Assembly: GCA_963824885.1 (NCBI GenBank)
Contig: CAWGQN010000002.1
Coordinates: forward strand, 1 to 64,000
Direction: 5' to 3'
From: CAWGQN01 sp963824885
GTDB taxonomy: Bacteria > Actinomycetota > Actinomycetes > Actinomycetales > Microbacteriaceae
DNA: 64,000 bases
Position 1 is the first letter of the stretch. Every line of letters starts with the position of its first letter. The translations under genes and the position numbers were made by a program. The notes under the pieces are model-generated. The model ran no database searches. It was not told the origin of the DNA and saw only the letters and a list, made by a program, of their open reading frames with translations. Of this stretch, positions 43,367-53,186 are shown piece by piece.

Positions 43367-44148
43367 CGACCTGTTCGTCCCAAAAAACGCTCGCCGGTTG
43401 GCGCGTTCTTGTTCCGCGCGGCGGACCGTGGGGCGATACGGTGGCATCAAAATTTCGCGCGATGGGGGCGTCCCCGGTCGTCGCGCCAATGATCAATTTT
43501 GCTCCGACGGACGACGCCCTCGCGCTCGAATCGGGACTTAAGGCACTCGCACACGGACGGTTCGACTGGTTAACAGTAACGAGCGCGACGACCGTCGACG
43601 TTTTGACCTCGGCGCGCGCGGTCGTTCCACCCTCGACTCGAATTGCGGCCGTTGGTGAGACGACTGCCGCGGCCCTGACGGCTGCAGGTTACCGCGTCGA
43701 CTTGGTTCCCGACGAAGAGAATTCGGCCGCCGGACTCCTTCAACAGTGGACGAGGTCGACGGGGGGCACGGTCCCTCTGCGCGTATTGGCCTTGCGGTCG
43801 GCAATTGCCAAACCGTTGCTCACCGAGGGACTTCGGCGAATCGGGCACTCCGTCGAATCAGTTATTGCGTATCGGACGGTCGGCGTCTCAGTCGATGAGA
43901 AAATCAAGGCGGACGTCGCGTCGGGCGCTGTCAACGCGATCCTTGTCACGTCGGGAAGCGTTGCCGAGCAGGTGTACGTGCAGTTCGGTTCGCTTCCCGA
44001 CACCACGCTCGTCGTGTGTATTGGTCCACAGACCGCTCACGACGCTCGCGGTGCGGGGTTGCGAGTCGATGTCGTTGCGCGCGAACGGTCTGCTCAAGCG
44101 CTCATCGACGCGGTCGTGAGCGTCGCACAGCGCGAGTACCATTTCTAG
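43363..44148 (+). CDS. hemD: Uroporphyrinogen-III synthase
   Basis: HemD closes and inverts the D ring of hydroxymethylbilane. The 261-residue protein has the two-domain layout with weakly conserved sequence: LAGWRVLVPRGGPWGDTV at the N-terminus, DWLTVTSATTVDVL, and ILVTSGSVAEQVY with VVCIGPQTAHDARGAGL in the second half. Coupling to hemC by a four-base overlap supports the call. It is convergent with the exopolysaccharide gene. Confidence 0.88.
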   Translation: MTTCSSQKTLAGWRVLVPRGGPWGDTVASKFRAMGASPVVAPMINFAPTDDALALESGLKALAHGRFDWLTVTSATTVDVLTSARAVVPPSTRIAAVGETTAAALTAAGYRVDLVPDEENSAAGLLQQWTRSTGGTVPLRVLALRSAIAKPLLTEGLRRIGHSVESVIAYRTVGVSVDEKIKADVASGAVNAILVTSGSVAEQVYVQFGSLPDTTLVVCIGPQTAHDARGAGLRVDVVARERSAQALIDAVVSVAQREYHF

Positions 44149-44165
44149 GCGACAACAGTTGGGCG

Positions 44166-45749
44166 CTATTCCGTCGGAGTAGAACGCCCCCGGTGAGCTC
44201 GTATCCGTTCTTGCTGCCAATTCCGCGCGCGCTCGACGAGCTGCGGGATCCGATCTGTGCGAGATCGAATCCGCGTCCACACGGACGCGTCCGTTGCGAT
44301 TCGTCGACCCTCCGGGGATGACTCGTTTCTGGGCGCTCGTCGAGTCGTTCGCGCTGTGCCTCTCGGTATCGGACGCTTGGTGAGGACGACACCGAGTACC
44401 GTGCCACCCTCTCGACGAATCAATTCGATAGCGTCGGTGAGTTCGCTGTCGGCGGCGCGCATCATTCCCGCGACAAGGACGGCACCGCTCGTTTGCGACG
44501 CAAAGAGCGCCGCATTCTCCGAGCGAGACGTGGGCGGAGCATCAATGACCACGGTCGCGACACCCGAGAGAGAATCGATGAGTTCTTTCGTGGCCGACGA
44601 CGCAATCATTCTTTTGGGGTCGGCGGTCGGGCTTCCGGCCGCCAGGAGTCGTGCGAACGGTGCACCGGGTGGCTCGCGCAAGACGGTGGCAAGCTGGGCG
44701 GTGCCGTCGATCACGTTCGTGAATCCGTCTTCCGCGTTCACTCCACCGCCGCCCTCGTGCGACGCATCTCGGAGGTTGCCATCCACCAAAATGACGGGCT
44801 GTCGATCATGCGCGATCGCGCGAGCCAATCGGGTCGCGACGGTCGACGTGCCCGCTCCCGGTAGGGGACTCGTGACCACGATGGTTCGCGGTCGTGCACC
44901 ATTCGACGGAGTCATGAGCTTTGCAACGATTTCGCTGAGCGACTCGGTGAGCGTCGCTTTGCCACCCGTGGCCTCGTTCCGCGTCGCGCTTTCTTCCGGC
45001 GGTTTCGTCGACGCGCGCGCGAGAGCGGCGTCGTGGGGAAGGACACCAACGAGGGGCACGCCGTAGTGCTCTTCGAAGTCGGCTTGAGAAATCGACGGTC
45101 GACGAAATCGATCACGGACAATCGGGTAGATGAGGGCCAACAGCACCCCTACGAGAAGGCCGATCAGCACAATCAACCACACGTCAGGGGACGAAGCACG
45201 AAGAGGTACGGTCGCGGGAGCCAGAGGTGAGAACGCTATGTGGTGGTCTGTTTCCACGTCGACCGACACGTCTGGAGTGTTCACTTGCTCGCCCATCGCG
45301 CGAATCCACGCATCAGCGGTCTTGCGTGCGTCGTTCGGGGACGACGCGCTTGCGACAACCTCGATCCCCGTTTCGTCGGTAGACAGTGTCGCGGTGACAT
45401 CGTTGCGGAGTGCGGCCGGCGTCGCGGTGAGACCGGCAATCGTGATCGCGCGACTCGCAATTGGGTCGGTCGCCGCGGACTGCACGAGTTCGCGCGCGTG
45501 GGCTTTTGCGTCGTCGGACGAATCGCGCGGCGTATTACCGTCGGTTGCCGGTGCGTGTTCGGGCGCCGACACTCGAACCACGCCCGCGGCGTGCGCGACG
45601 TACGTGCGCGGAAGCACGTGGGAAACGATCCCCGCGACCCCAATTGTCGAGAAAAGGATGACGAGGCTGCCAACCCAATAAAAGCGGAGAGCGCTGAGAT
45701 AGCCTTTACGGTCAGCGTCGAGGGGGGACTTTTCGGGTGCGCGATTCAC
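44166..45749 (-). CDS. Wzz-type chain-length regulator fused to BY-kinase-like ATPase, Walker A lysine missing
   Basis: This 527-residue membrane protein has an N-terminal Wzz-like helix (YWVGSLVILFSTIGVAGIV), an extracellular domain, a second helix (about residues 195-215) and a C-terminal cytoplasmic MinD-like domain, as in polysaccharide co-polymerase tyrosine kinases. The P-loop reads SPLPGAGTSTVATRLA. The lysine of the usual GxGKST is replaced by Thr, and Walker A' is VILVDGNLRD instead of an Asp-rich form. The C-terminus has no Tyr cluster. I infer that it may regulate chain length without kinase activity. It lies downstream of the sugar transferase gene on the same strand, 198 bases away. 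Confidence 0.85.
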   Translation of the reverse strand: MNRAPEKSPLDADRKGYLSALRFYWVGSLVILFSTIGVAGIVSHVLPRTYVAHAAGVVRVSAPEHAPATDGNTPRDSSDDAKAHARELVQSAATDPIASRAITIAGLTATPAALRNDVTATLSTDETGIEVVASASSPNDARKTADAWIRAMGEQVNTPDVSVDVETDHHIAFSPLAPATVPLRASSPDVWLIVLIGLLVGVLLALIYPIVRDRFRRPSISQADFEEHYGVPLVGVLPHDAALARASTKPPEESATRNEATGGKATLTESLSEIVAKLMTPSNGARPRTIVVTSPLPGAGTSTVATRLARAIAHDRQPVILVDGNLRDASHEGGGGVNAEDGFTNVIDGTAQLATVLREPPGAPFARLLAAGSPTADPKRMIASSATKELIDSLSGVATVVIDAPPTSRSENAALFASQTSGAVLVAGMMRAADSELTDAIELIRREGGTVLGVVLTKRPIPRGTARTTRRAPRNESSPEGRRIATDASVWTRIRSRTDRIPQLVERARNWQQERIRAHRGRSTPTE

Positions 45750-45947
45750 TGATCTCGATTCGTCGTGACGGAACGAAAGTGACCGCGCGTCACGCGGGCC
45801 ACTAAATAAAGGCGGACAAACAAGTACTCTCTTGCGACGCGCGACCGCGACGCAACCACAAACCGAACAATGCTCTGTATTTCACCCTCGAATCCATTAC
45901 GGTGCGGTACCTGGTGGGCCGATCCCTTCACCCTGAGTGACGAGGAA

Positions 45948-47555
45948 TCAGTACGCGCCCTTCCTCTCGAGCACCGATCCGATCGTGCGAAAAATAATGT
46001 CAATGTCGCCCGCGAGCGTCCAGCTCTCGACGTAGTACAGATCGAGGAGAACGCCGTCGTCCCACGCGAGGTCAGAGCGCCCATTGACCTGCCACAAACC
46101 CGTCAGCCCGGGCTTCACGAGGAGGCGCCTCGCGGCGGCGCTGTCGTAGCGCGCGACCTCGGCGGGAAGGGGAGGCCGCGGTCCCACAACACTCATGTTG
46201 CCGAGAAACACATTGATGAATTGCGGGAGTTCGTCGAGCGAGTGCCTCCGAAGGAACCCGCCAATTCGTGTTACGCGGGGATCGTCTCGAAGCTTGAAAA
46301 GCGGGCCATCCGCGTCGTTCGTCCCGCACAACACCGCGTGGTCGCGCTCGGCCGACGGGACCATTGAGCGAAACTTGAGAATCGTAAAGGGTGTGCCGCC
46401 GCGCCCGATCCGTGTCTGGCGAAAGAAGACTGGACCGCGATCTTCTCGATGAACGAGGACCGAAATTGCAATGAAGAGCGGAGCGGTCATGACGAGCGCG
46501 AACGACGACACCGCTAAGTCCACAATGCGTTTTCGAATGAATTTCGATCCGGAAAAATGCGGCGCGATGACGTGAACGTACGACAATCGCTCGGTCGCTC
46601 GCACGAGAAGTCGCGGGCTTGCAATCGTCAGCAGGTGGGGCGACAAGAGCAGGTTGATGGACGTCGATTCGAGCGCCCACGATAAATCGCGGATGAAGGT
46701 CACACTCGCCGAGTGGCCCGCAACCAAGACGCTGTCGGCATCGAGGTGGAGTGCGAGGTCTCTCACGTCGGCGGGGCCCTCGACCGGGCGTGCGTGTGTC
46801 GTGACACTGGGTGGCACGCCGTTGTGTGGTCCAAGTACCCCGACTCCCGCGAGCGCGAGGTCGGCACCCGGAGCCCGCTCGAGCGCGGCAACGGAGGCAA
46901 TGATGTCGCTTTCCCGACCAACCACCACGACAGAATTTTTGAAGTTGCCGCGCAATCGTGATCGTCGCAGCCACACTCGCCAGAGCATGCGACCCGTCAA
47001 GAGAGCGACCAAACCGATCGGAAACGAGACAAACATATAGGCGCGGGAAATGTGCAACTGGAAGACGAGCGAAACGATGCCGATCAGACCGAAAAGCGTG
47101 AAGCTTGCGTTCCAAATTCGCGCCGGTTCATCCCAGCCAGATGACAAGACGGTGGGATCGCGTGTGCGAAATACCCACAGGCTCACGATCCACGCGATAA
47201 TCAAGCCGAACGACACGTCGGTGTAGTCAATGTCTCCAAACTCAATCGCTTGGGGTCCGGGCGCCGCGCCAAAGCGTTCCCACTGTGAAAAGGAAACGGC
47301 CGCCGTCACCATCGCAAAATCGGTGAGCGCGACCCACCACCCCACGCGCACGAGGGCGCGATTCGAGGCTGTTCGTTGCCGTCCGTCGTGAGAGCTCGAG
47401 AGTCGGGCCGCTTCTTTAAGACGATGAACGCGCTCGCGGCAGTACCGCGCGAGGGCACCGAGTCGTCGAGCCCGTCGTGGTGTCGGCGGGTCGGGCGTCA
47501 ACGGGATGTGCTCGCGATGATCCGCAGCGATCATTGACTGTGGTGGCCTTTCCAT
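45948..47555 (-). CDS. Exopolysaccharide polyprenyl glycosylphosphotransferase
   Basis: This enzyme starts a polysaccharide repeat by moving a sugar phosphate onto the lipid carrier. The 535 residues comprise about four N-terminal membrane helices, a CoA-binding-like Rossmann region (NSVVVVGRESDIIAS), a fifth helix, and the catalytic domain with KRIVDLAVSSFALV, FKLRDDPRVTRIGGFLRRHS, LDELPQFINVFLGNMSVVGP and KPGLTGLWQVNGRSDL. It pairs with the downstream Wzz/BY-kinase-like gene. No glycosyltransferases follow, so the locus lacks a full polysaccharide pathway. Confidence 0.94.
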   Translation of the reverse strand: MERPPQSMIAADHREHIPLTPDPPTPRRARRLGALARYCRERVHRLKEAARLSSSHDGRQRTASNRALVRVGWWVALTDFAMVTAAVSFSQWERFGAAPGPQAIEFGDIDYTDVSFGLIIAWIVSLWVFRTRDPTVLSSGWDEPARIWNASFTLFGLIGIVSLVFQLHISRAYMFVSFPIGLVALLTGRMLWRVWLRRSRLRGNFKNSVVVVGRESDIIASVAALERAPGADLALAGVGVLGPHNGVPPSVTTHARPVEGPADVRDLALHLDADSVLVAGHSASVTFIRDLSWALESTSINLLLSPHLLTIASPRLLVRATERLSYVHVIAPHFSGSKFIRKRIVDLAVSSFALVMTAPLFIAISVLVHREDRGPVFFRQTRIGRGGTPFTILKFRSMVPSAERDHAVLCGTNDADGPLFKLRDDPRVTRIGGFLRRHSLDELPQFINVFLGNMSVVGPRPPLPAEVARYDSAAARRLLVKPGLTGLWQVNGRSDLAWDDGVLLDLYYVESWTLAGDIDIIFRTIGSVLERKGAY

Positions 47556-48033
47556 AGGATTTCGCGACGACCGAATGCGCGACCGGAGACGATCATCGAG
47601 CGCCGAAATAGTGGTTCCGCGAGAGCGGTTCGAAGCGAATTTCGGCCCATTCTTTCCACTCGAGCGCTCGTCAGGTCAGCGGGCCAAGCACATGGATTTG
47701 TATATGTGCACGGTCACATGTTCAAGAGGCGTGATTCACCATTGCGCGGGTCGTTAGTCGCGCAAAACCCCGTGGATCCGCGTGGTTTCTGGTCGCGAGA
47801 AGGTGAACGAGAACGAACGCCTTCTACTCGGTTCGTACTCAGGATCGTCCGCTAAGAATGGTCTGAGAGCACCATTCATCACCCTCTCGTTTCACATTTC
47901 ATTCACCCTCACGACAATGTGGACGGCTAACAGGGTGATGGGCCGGCAACTTTTAACCCCCGTTTAACCCCATACGGACTCCTCATGAGGTTTGTCATCA
48001 CTCACACTGACAACGCAGGTGAAGGAGAATTAG
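47556..48033. promoter_or_regulatory. 478-base intergenic region between divergent sugar transferase and LuxR-type regulator
   Basis: No protein-like frame stands out. The region should carry promoters for both flanking genes. Near 47945-47970 there is a repeated TTTAACCCC word (TTTTAACCCCCGTTTAACCCC). Near the right end, GAAGGAGAATTAG gives a good ribosome binding site for the regulator at 48034. The base composition is more AT-rich around 47690-47720 and 47820-47960. Confidence 0.4.
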
Positions 48034-50667
48034 ATGACGAACGCATCGTTGGTGGGACCGCACGCGAAGGTGACCTCGTACGGTATTCCGCGAACGTCGG
48101 CCACGACGGTAACCCGACCTCGACTCTTCGCACGGTTGGACGACCCGGCCGAGTATCCCCTCACCGTCGTGAGGGGAAGCTCCGGTTTTGGCAAGTCAGT
48201 GCTCATTTCTGCGTGGCTCAATCAGCGCGAAGACGACGGGGTCATCGCGCACTGGATTAGCGTTGACGAGTCATCATCATCGCGATCCGCGTTTTGGCGC
48301 CGTGTCATTCTGTCGCTCGGCGACGCGGGCCAAATCGGGCCCGATTCCGCACTGACGTCTCGCGATGGCGGGCGCGACTCCGACGTCCCGGGAATCAGCG
48401 ATCTCATTCGAGCGGTCAACTCGCTTGATGCTCCGCTCATATTGGTTGTCGACAACTATCACGTGCTCGACGGTGACGCTGTCATGACCGAACTTGTCGC
48501 GATGCTGCAAAGTTGCCCGCGTTTTCGGCTCATCGTGGCAACTCGAGTTCGCGGGCCTCTCGAACTCGCCGCGGTCACGACCGCAATCGACACCGCGGTA
48601 ATCGGCGCATCCGAGTTGTTGTTTGACGTCGAAGAAACCGCGAGGGTCATCGCCGCGTCGGGTGTGAACCTGTCGAACTCGCAAGTGGCCGATGTTCACG
48701 GGCAAACGGGTGGGTGGCCCGTGGGCGTTCGCGTTGCCGCGTATGAGCTTGCGTCGCGCCCGGCCGATCTCGCGCGAAAGGATCTGCTCGAACTCACCGA
48801 GACGGCAACCGTTGCCTATGTGCGCGACGCATTGCTGTCGAAGCTCAACGATCCGGCCATTCTCGATTTTCTTCTTCGCACGTGCGTTGCCGACACGGTG
48901 ACGGCCGATTTGGCCGAGCACTTGTCGGGAAACCAGGGAGCGCGGGATTTGCTCGCGACCGTCGAGGGCGAGGGGCTCGCAACGACGTCGATTGTCGGCG
49001 GGGAACTCGTCTATCGATACGTGCACGTTTTGCGTGAGGCGCTGTTGGTTAAGGCGGCAGACGAAATGTCCGACGAACTACGCCAGTTGCGAGTTCTCAT
49101 GGCCCGCTGGCAGACCGCGCGCGGCGAGCAACTCTCCGCCGTGAAACACGCCGCACAATCGGGGGACTGGCGCCTCTTTGCCGAGATCACCGAGCGCCAG
49201 TGGCCCGAGTTGCTTTTCGTGCACGGATCCGAGTTGCGAAACGAAATTTTCTCGATGCCGCGCGACGAACTCAATCGTCGGCCCGCACTCATGGCGTTGC
49301 TTGCGACGACGTACTACTCGCCGAAGCTTGACGTGCCGAAACTTGTGAGTATTTTGCGCGCGTCGGCCGTGGCTCTCAACGCTCTGGGTGATCGGGCGAC
49401 CGGGGCGGAATTGCTCAGTGTCAAGTGTGGCCTGCTCATGGCATCGCGCCTCAACGGAAACCTCGCGGAGTCGATCAAACTGGCCGAAGCGCTGACGCGA
49501 ACGGTTCGCGCGGCAGGAACGAGCGAGAGGGGAGCGGTTCCGCGCTTGGTCCCGACGATCCTGACGCAAGCCGGGCTGACGTATCTCGCGGCCGGCAAGC
49601 TCACGCTCGCGATTGGCATGTTTGACGAAGCGTGGAAAGCCGGTGAAACGGCCGACAGCTTGCGCACGCGCTATCATGCCGCGTCGAGCGCGGCGCTTGC
49701 GCACGCTCTGCTTGGTGACATTCCAACGGCGCACTGGAACATTGTTCGAGCGGATGGGCTGCGGCTCGGCGAAGAGGTCGAGAGCACGTATCTCGGGGTC
49801 AACAATTTGCTCGCGCGAGCGCATATTGCGCTCGCGACATTTGACGCGGAAACGGCCATGGCGCTGATTGATCGAGCGGAAGTGCACGGCGAAGCAACCG
49901 AGAGCTGGCCTCTCGTTTATGCCCTTCGAGCCGCCGCGCAGGTTCAAATTGGCGACGTGCACGCGGCCGTCGAGCAGTGTGAGCGAGTCGCTACTCTCGC
50001 ACCCTCGAAGCCGTCTGTTGGAGACGCGGTTCTCGCATCGATCCTCGCCGAAAGAGCGACGTCGCTCATGCGTTTGAGCCACGGGGGTCGAGCAAATCGC
50101 CTCATCATGGCGCACGATCTTCCGTCGCATCCGGGCATGGAAGCGGTGCGCTTGCGCATGGCTCTCGTTGCGGGCGATCTCGAGGTCGTTTTGCTCGGAA
50201 CCGAGCCGTGGATTTGGCGCAAAGACCTCGGTCCGTGGCGTCGCGCCGAAATGCTGTTGCTCAAGGCGGCAGCGTCGTACCGACTCGGGGAGATCGCATC
50301 CGCCATTGAGCACTTCGAGCAAATTCGCGCGCTCATTATTCGTTTTCGATTGCCGCGAGTTATCGCGACGATTCCGCGCGACGATTTTGAGGCCCTCAAC
50401 CACCAAGCATCAATTGACGGGTGGGTGATTGACGTGCGCGATCCCCTGCCGATTCCGAAGGCACTCAAGTTGCCCCAGTTGACAAAGCGCGAGACTCTCG
50501 TCCTCGAGCACCTTTCGGTCACTCCCCACATGGGTGAGATCGCTGACCGGTTGTTTGTGTCTCCCAACACGGTTAAAACGCAAGTCGCGAGTGTGTATCG
50601 CAAGCTCGATGCGAACTCGCGGCAACAAGCGCTCACTGCCGCGCGTGAAATGGGACTCATTCATTGA
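48034..50667 (+). CDS. MalT-like LuxR-family transcriptional regulator
   Basis: This 877-residue STAND ATPase regulator has an N-terminal NTPase domain (Walker A in VVRGSSGFGKSVLISAW; Walker B region LILVVDNYHVL), a long helical-repeat sensor middle, and a C-terminal LuxR-type HTH (LTKRETLVLEHLS, IADRLFVSPNTVKTQVASV). Such proteins are switched on by small inducers bound to the middle part. The inducer here is unknown. It is divergent from the exopolysaccharide genes and may control them; its position between hemD and hemB looks like an insertion into the heme cluster. Confidence 0.92.
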   Translation: MTNASLVGPHAKVTSYGIPRTSATTVTRPRLFARLDDPAEYPLTVVRGSSGFGKSVLISAWLNQREDDGVIAHWISVDESSSSRSAFWRRVILSLGDAGQIGPDSALTSRDGGRDSDVPGISDLIRAVNSLDAPLILVVDNYHVLDGDAVMTELVAMLQSCPRFRLIVATRVRGPLELAAVTTAIDTAVIGASELLFDVEETARVIAASGVNLSNSQVADVHGQTGGWPVGVRVAAYELASRPADLARKDLLELTETATVAYVRDALLSKLNDPAILDFLLRTCVADTVTADLAEHLSGNQGARDLLATVEGEGLATTSIVGGELVYRYVHVLREALLVKAADEMSDELRQLRVLMARWQTARGEQLSAVKHAAQSGDWRLFAEITERQWPELLFVHGSELRNEIFSMPRDELNRRPALMALLATTYYSPKLDVPKLVSILRASAVALNALGDRATGAELLSVKCGLLMASRLNGNLAESIKLAEALTRTVRAAGTSERGAVPRLVPTILTQAGLTYLAAGKLTLAIGMFDEAWKAGETADSLRTRYHAASSAALAHALLGDIPTAHWNIVRADGLRLGEEVESTYLGVNNLLARAHIALATFDAETAMALIDRAEVHGEATESWPLVYALRAAAQVQIGDVHAAVEQCERVATLAPSKPSVGDAVLASILAERATSLMRLSHGGRANRLIMAHDLPSHPGMEAVRLRMALVAGDLEVVLLGTEPWIWRKDLGPWRRAEMLLLKAAASYRLGEIASAIEHFEQIRALIIRFRLPRVIATIPRDDFEALNHQASIDGWVIDVRDPLPIPKALKLPQLTKRETLVLEHLSVTPHMGEIADRLFVSPNTVKTQVASVYRKLDANSRQQALTAAREMGLIH

Positions 50668-50731
50668 CGCGTTGTCCGCTGGTGTTCGAGCGAATCGCGG
50701 CTCGCTTGAGCGGTCGCCTAGGCTGAAGGCC

Positions 50732-51739
50732 GTGAGTGCGTTCGGCCCGTCGGGGCTTTCTCGGGTCAACCCGTCTCGACGTCGAGCGACACCGGCTTTG
50801 CGCGCGCTCTCGCGCGAGACGCGCCTCGCGCCTCGCGACCTCGTGCTTCCCCTCTTTGTGAGAGAGGGACTGACTGAGCCGCGCCCGATTCGGTCGATGC
50901 CCGGCGTCGTGCAACACAGCATTGACAGCGCGCGGCGTGCCGTCGCGGATGCCGCCGACGCGGGAATTGGCGGGGTCATGCTGTTCGGCGTTCCCGACGT
51001 TCGCGATGCGGTGGGGTCTCAAGCGACTGATCCCGACGGCATTCTCGCGGTTGCAACGCGAGCGGTTTGTGCCGAGGTGGGCGAATCGATCGTCGTGCTC
51101 TCCGACGTGTGTCTCGACGAATTCACCGATCACGGCCACTGCGGGGTACTCGATGCGACCGGCCGAATTGACGGCGAAGCAACCCTTGATCGATATCGTG
51201 CGATGGCGGTCGTGCTCGCCGAATCCGGTTGTCACATGCTCGGGTTAAGCGGAATGATGAACGGTCAGGTCGCGGCCGTTCGCGACGAACTCGATGCGAG
51301 CGGGTTGGCGTCGACCGGGATTGTCGCGTATTCGGCAAAATACGCGTCCGCGTTTTACGGGCCGTTTCGCGACGCGGTCGAGTCAACGCTGAGCGGTGAT
51401 CGCGGCGGTTATCAGCTCGATCCGGCCAATCGGCGTGAGGGGGTTCGTCACGCGCACATCGATATCGCCGAGGGGGCCGATGTTGTCATGGTCAAACCCG
51501 CGGGGTCGTATCTCGACGTCGTGGCCGACGTCGCCTCGGAGAGCGCCGTCCCCGTGTGGGCGTATCAAGTGTCGGGAGAATATGCGGCAATCGAGGCTGC
51601 CGCTGCCGCCGGATACATCGAGCGCGAACGGGCGATACTCGAGTCGATTGTCAGTATTCGTCGAGCGGGTGCCGCGGTTGTCCTCAGTTATTGGGCGGTC
51701 GATGTCGCTCGGTTATTGCGGAGCGGTGACCGACGGTGA
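50732..51739 (+). CDS. hemB: Delta-aminolevulinic acid dehydratase (porphobilinogen synthase)
   Basis: HemB condenses two aminolevulinates to porphobilinogen. The 335 residues start at GTG 50732, 64 bases after the regulator; the frame is open further upstream but without family sequence. Motifs are LVLPLFVREG, the metal-site region SDVCLDEFTDHGHCG, VAYSAKYASAFYGPFR (first Lys) and VVMVKPAGSYLDVV (Schiff-base Lys). The stop overlaps hemL. Confidence 0.96.
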   Translation: MSAFGPSGLSRVNPSRRRATPALRALSRETRLAPRDLVLPLFVREGLTEPRPIRSMPGVVQHSIDSARRAVADAADAGIGGVMLFGVPDVRDAVGSQATDPDGILAVATRAVCAEVGESIVVLSDVCLDEFTDHGHCGVLDATGRIDGEATLDRYRAMAVVLAESGCHMLGLSGMMNGQVAAVRDELDASGLASTGIVAYSAKYASAFYGPFRDAVESTLSGDRGGYQLDPANRREGVRHAHIDIAEGADVVMVKPAGSYLDVVADVASESAVPVWAYQVSGEYAAIEAAAAAGYIERERAILESIVSIRRAGAAVVLSYWAVDVARLLRSGDRR

Positions 51740-53127
51740 GTTCTTTCGGCGAGAACGGTGCGACCGCTCGCGGCGACCTCAACGAGCGCCTTTTCGAGCG
51801 GGCGCGCGCGGCGACTCCGGGTGGCGTTAATTCTCCCGTGCGCGCATTCGCCGCGGTCGGCGGAACGCCGAGATTCATGGCGTCGGGGCGCGGATGCTTC
51901 GTGACCGACGAGAGCGGGCGAGAATACGTCGATCTTGTCAACAGTTGGGGCACGGCGATTGTGGGCCACGCGCACCCGCGCGTCGTCGCCGCGGTGTGCG
52001 AGGCCGCGCGCGCGGGTCTGTCGTTTGGGGCTCCAACTCTTCGCGAAATCGAGCTCGCGGAACTGATTAAAACTCGCGTTCGCGCGGTTGACTCGGTGCG
52101 CGTGGTGTCGACGGGTACCGAGGCTACGATGACGGCAATTCGCTTGGCCCGCGGGTTCACGCATCGGCCCCTCGTGCTCAAGTTTTCGGGCCACTATCAC
52201 GGTCACTCCGACGGTGTGCTCGCGGAGGCCGGTTCGGGCCTCGCAACCCTCGCGCTCCCCGCGTCGGCGGGCGTGACCGAGGCGGTCGCCGCGCAAACTC
52301 TCGTTGTGCCGTACAACGACAACGGCGCCGTGAGTGCCGCGTTTGATCGGCACGGCGACCGGATCGCGGCGATTATTGTCGAGGCGGCCGCCGCAAACAT
52401 GGGTGTCGTGGCGCCCGATCCGGGATACAACGCGTTTCTCGCGCACACCGCGCACGACCACGGCGCACTGTTGATTCTCGACGAGGTCTTGACGGGTTTT
52501 CGCGTCGGGCCGTCGGGCTGGTGGGGGCTCGAGAACAATGAGGGGGAGGAGGGCGCGCGTTCGGAGCCACGTGATCGACCGCCGCAAGCGTACCGCCCCG
52601 ATCTCATGACCTTTGGCAAGGTCATTGGCGGCGGAATGCCCGTTGCGGCGGTCGGGGGTCGTGCAGACGTCATGAACCTGGTGGCTCCCGTTGGTCCCGT
52701 TTATCAAGCCGGTACCCTCTCGGGCAATCCGGTCGCGGTTGCCGCGGGACTCGCAACGCTCGAGGCCGCAGATGCCGACGCGTACGCGCACCTCAATGCG
52801 ACCGCGCCGGTCATATCGAAAGCGGTTTCCCATGCGTTGAATGCCGAGGGTGTCGCGCATTGCGTCCAGACTGCGGGGAATCTTTTCAGCGTTGTTTTTG
52901 GGGACTTCGAGGCTCCCGTGCGAAATCACGCCGACGTGCTCACTCACGAAGCGTGGCGGTATCCGCCATTTTTCCACGCGATGCTGGACGCGGGGGTGTC
53001 GCTTCCTCCCTCGGCCTTTGAATCGTGGTTTGTCTCGGCGGCGTTCACCGAGAGCGCGATTGGGCGCGTGATTGACGCGCTACCCGGTGCCGCGCTCGCG
53101 GCCGCTCGCGCGCAACCGGGAGAGTAG
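51736..53127 (+). CDS. hemL: Glutamate-1-semialdehyde 2,1-aminomutase
   Basis: This PLP enzyme makes 5-aminolevulinate. The 463 residues start at GTG 51736, overlapping hemB by four bases. Motifs include ATPGGVNSPVRAF, VNSWGTAIVGHAHPRV, STGTEATMTAIRLAR, SGHYHGHSDGVL, the cofactor segment LILDEVLTGFRVG and the Schiff-base Lys in MTFGKVIGGGMPVAAVGG. An Asn/Glu-rich insertion (ENNEGEEGARSEPRDRPPQ) precedes the Lys. It completes the C5 pathway with hemA and hemB. Confidence 0.96.
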   Translation: MSSFGENGATARGDLNERLFERARAATPGGVNSPVRAFAAVGGTPRFMASGRGCFVTDESGREYVDLVNSWGTAIVGHAHPRVVAAVCEAARAGLSFGAPTLREIELAELIKTRVRAVDSVRVVSTGTEATMTAIRLARGFTHRPLVLKFSGHYHGHSDGVLAEAGSGLATLALPASAGVTEAVAAQTLVVPYNDNGAVSAAFDRHGDRIAAIIVEAAAANMGVVAPDPGYNAFLAHTAHDHGALLILDEVLTGFRVGPSGWWGLENNEGEEGARSEPRDRPPQAYRPDLMTFGKVIGGGMPVAAVGGRADVMNLVAPVGPVYQAGTLSGNPVAVAAGLATLEAADADAYAHLNATAPVISKAVSHALNAEGVAHCVQTAGNLFSVVFGDFEAPVRNHADVLTHEAWRYPPFFHAMLDAGVSLPPSAFESWFVSAAFTESAIGRVIDALPGAALAAARAQPGE

Positions 53128-53160
53128 GCGCGCTGAGCCCACCAAAGCTGATGTCTCACC

Positions 53161-53180
53161 GGGCCTGGAGGCACAGGCCC
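53161..53180 (+). terminator. Hairpin after hemL
   Basis: GGGCCTG-GAGGCA-CAGGCCC is a perfect seven-pair GC stem with a six-base loop, 33 bases after the hemL stop. TCTTCATGTT follows, which has few U residues, so termination is probable but not certain. Confidence 0.5.
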
Positions 53181-53186
53181 TCTTCA

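Noticed and set aside
46072..47115. 347-codon minus-strand frame
   Set aside because: It overlaps the glycosylphosphotransferase in another phase; Arg/His-rich without domains.
49078..50406. 442-codon minus-strand open frame
   Set aside because: It is a shadow of the LuxR/MalT-type regulator and has Arg-rich low-complexity translation.
51688..52977. 429-codon minus-strand open frame
   Set aside because: It is opposite hemB and hemL, both well supported; no motifs.
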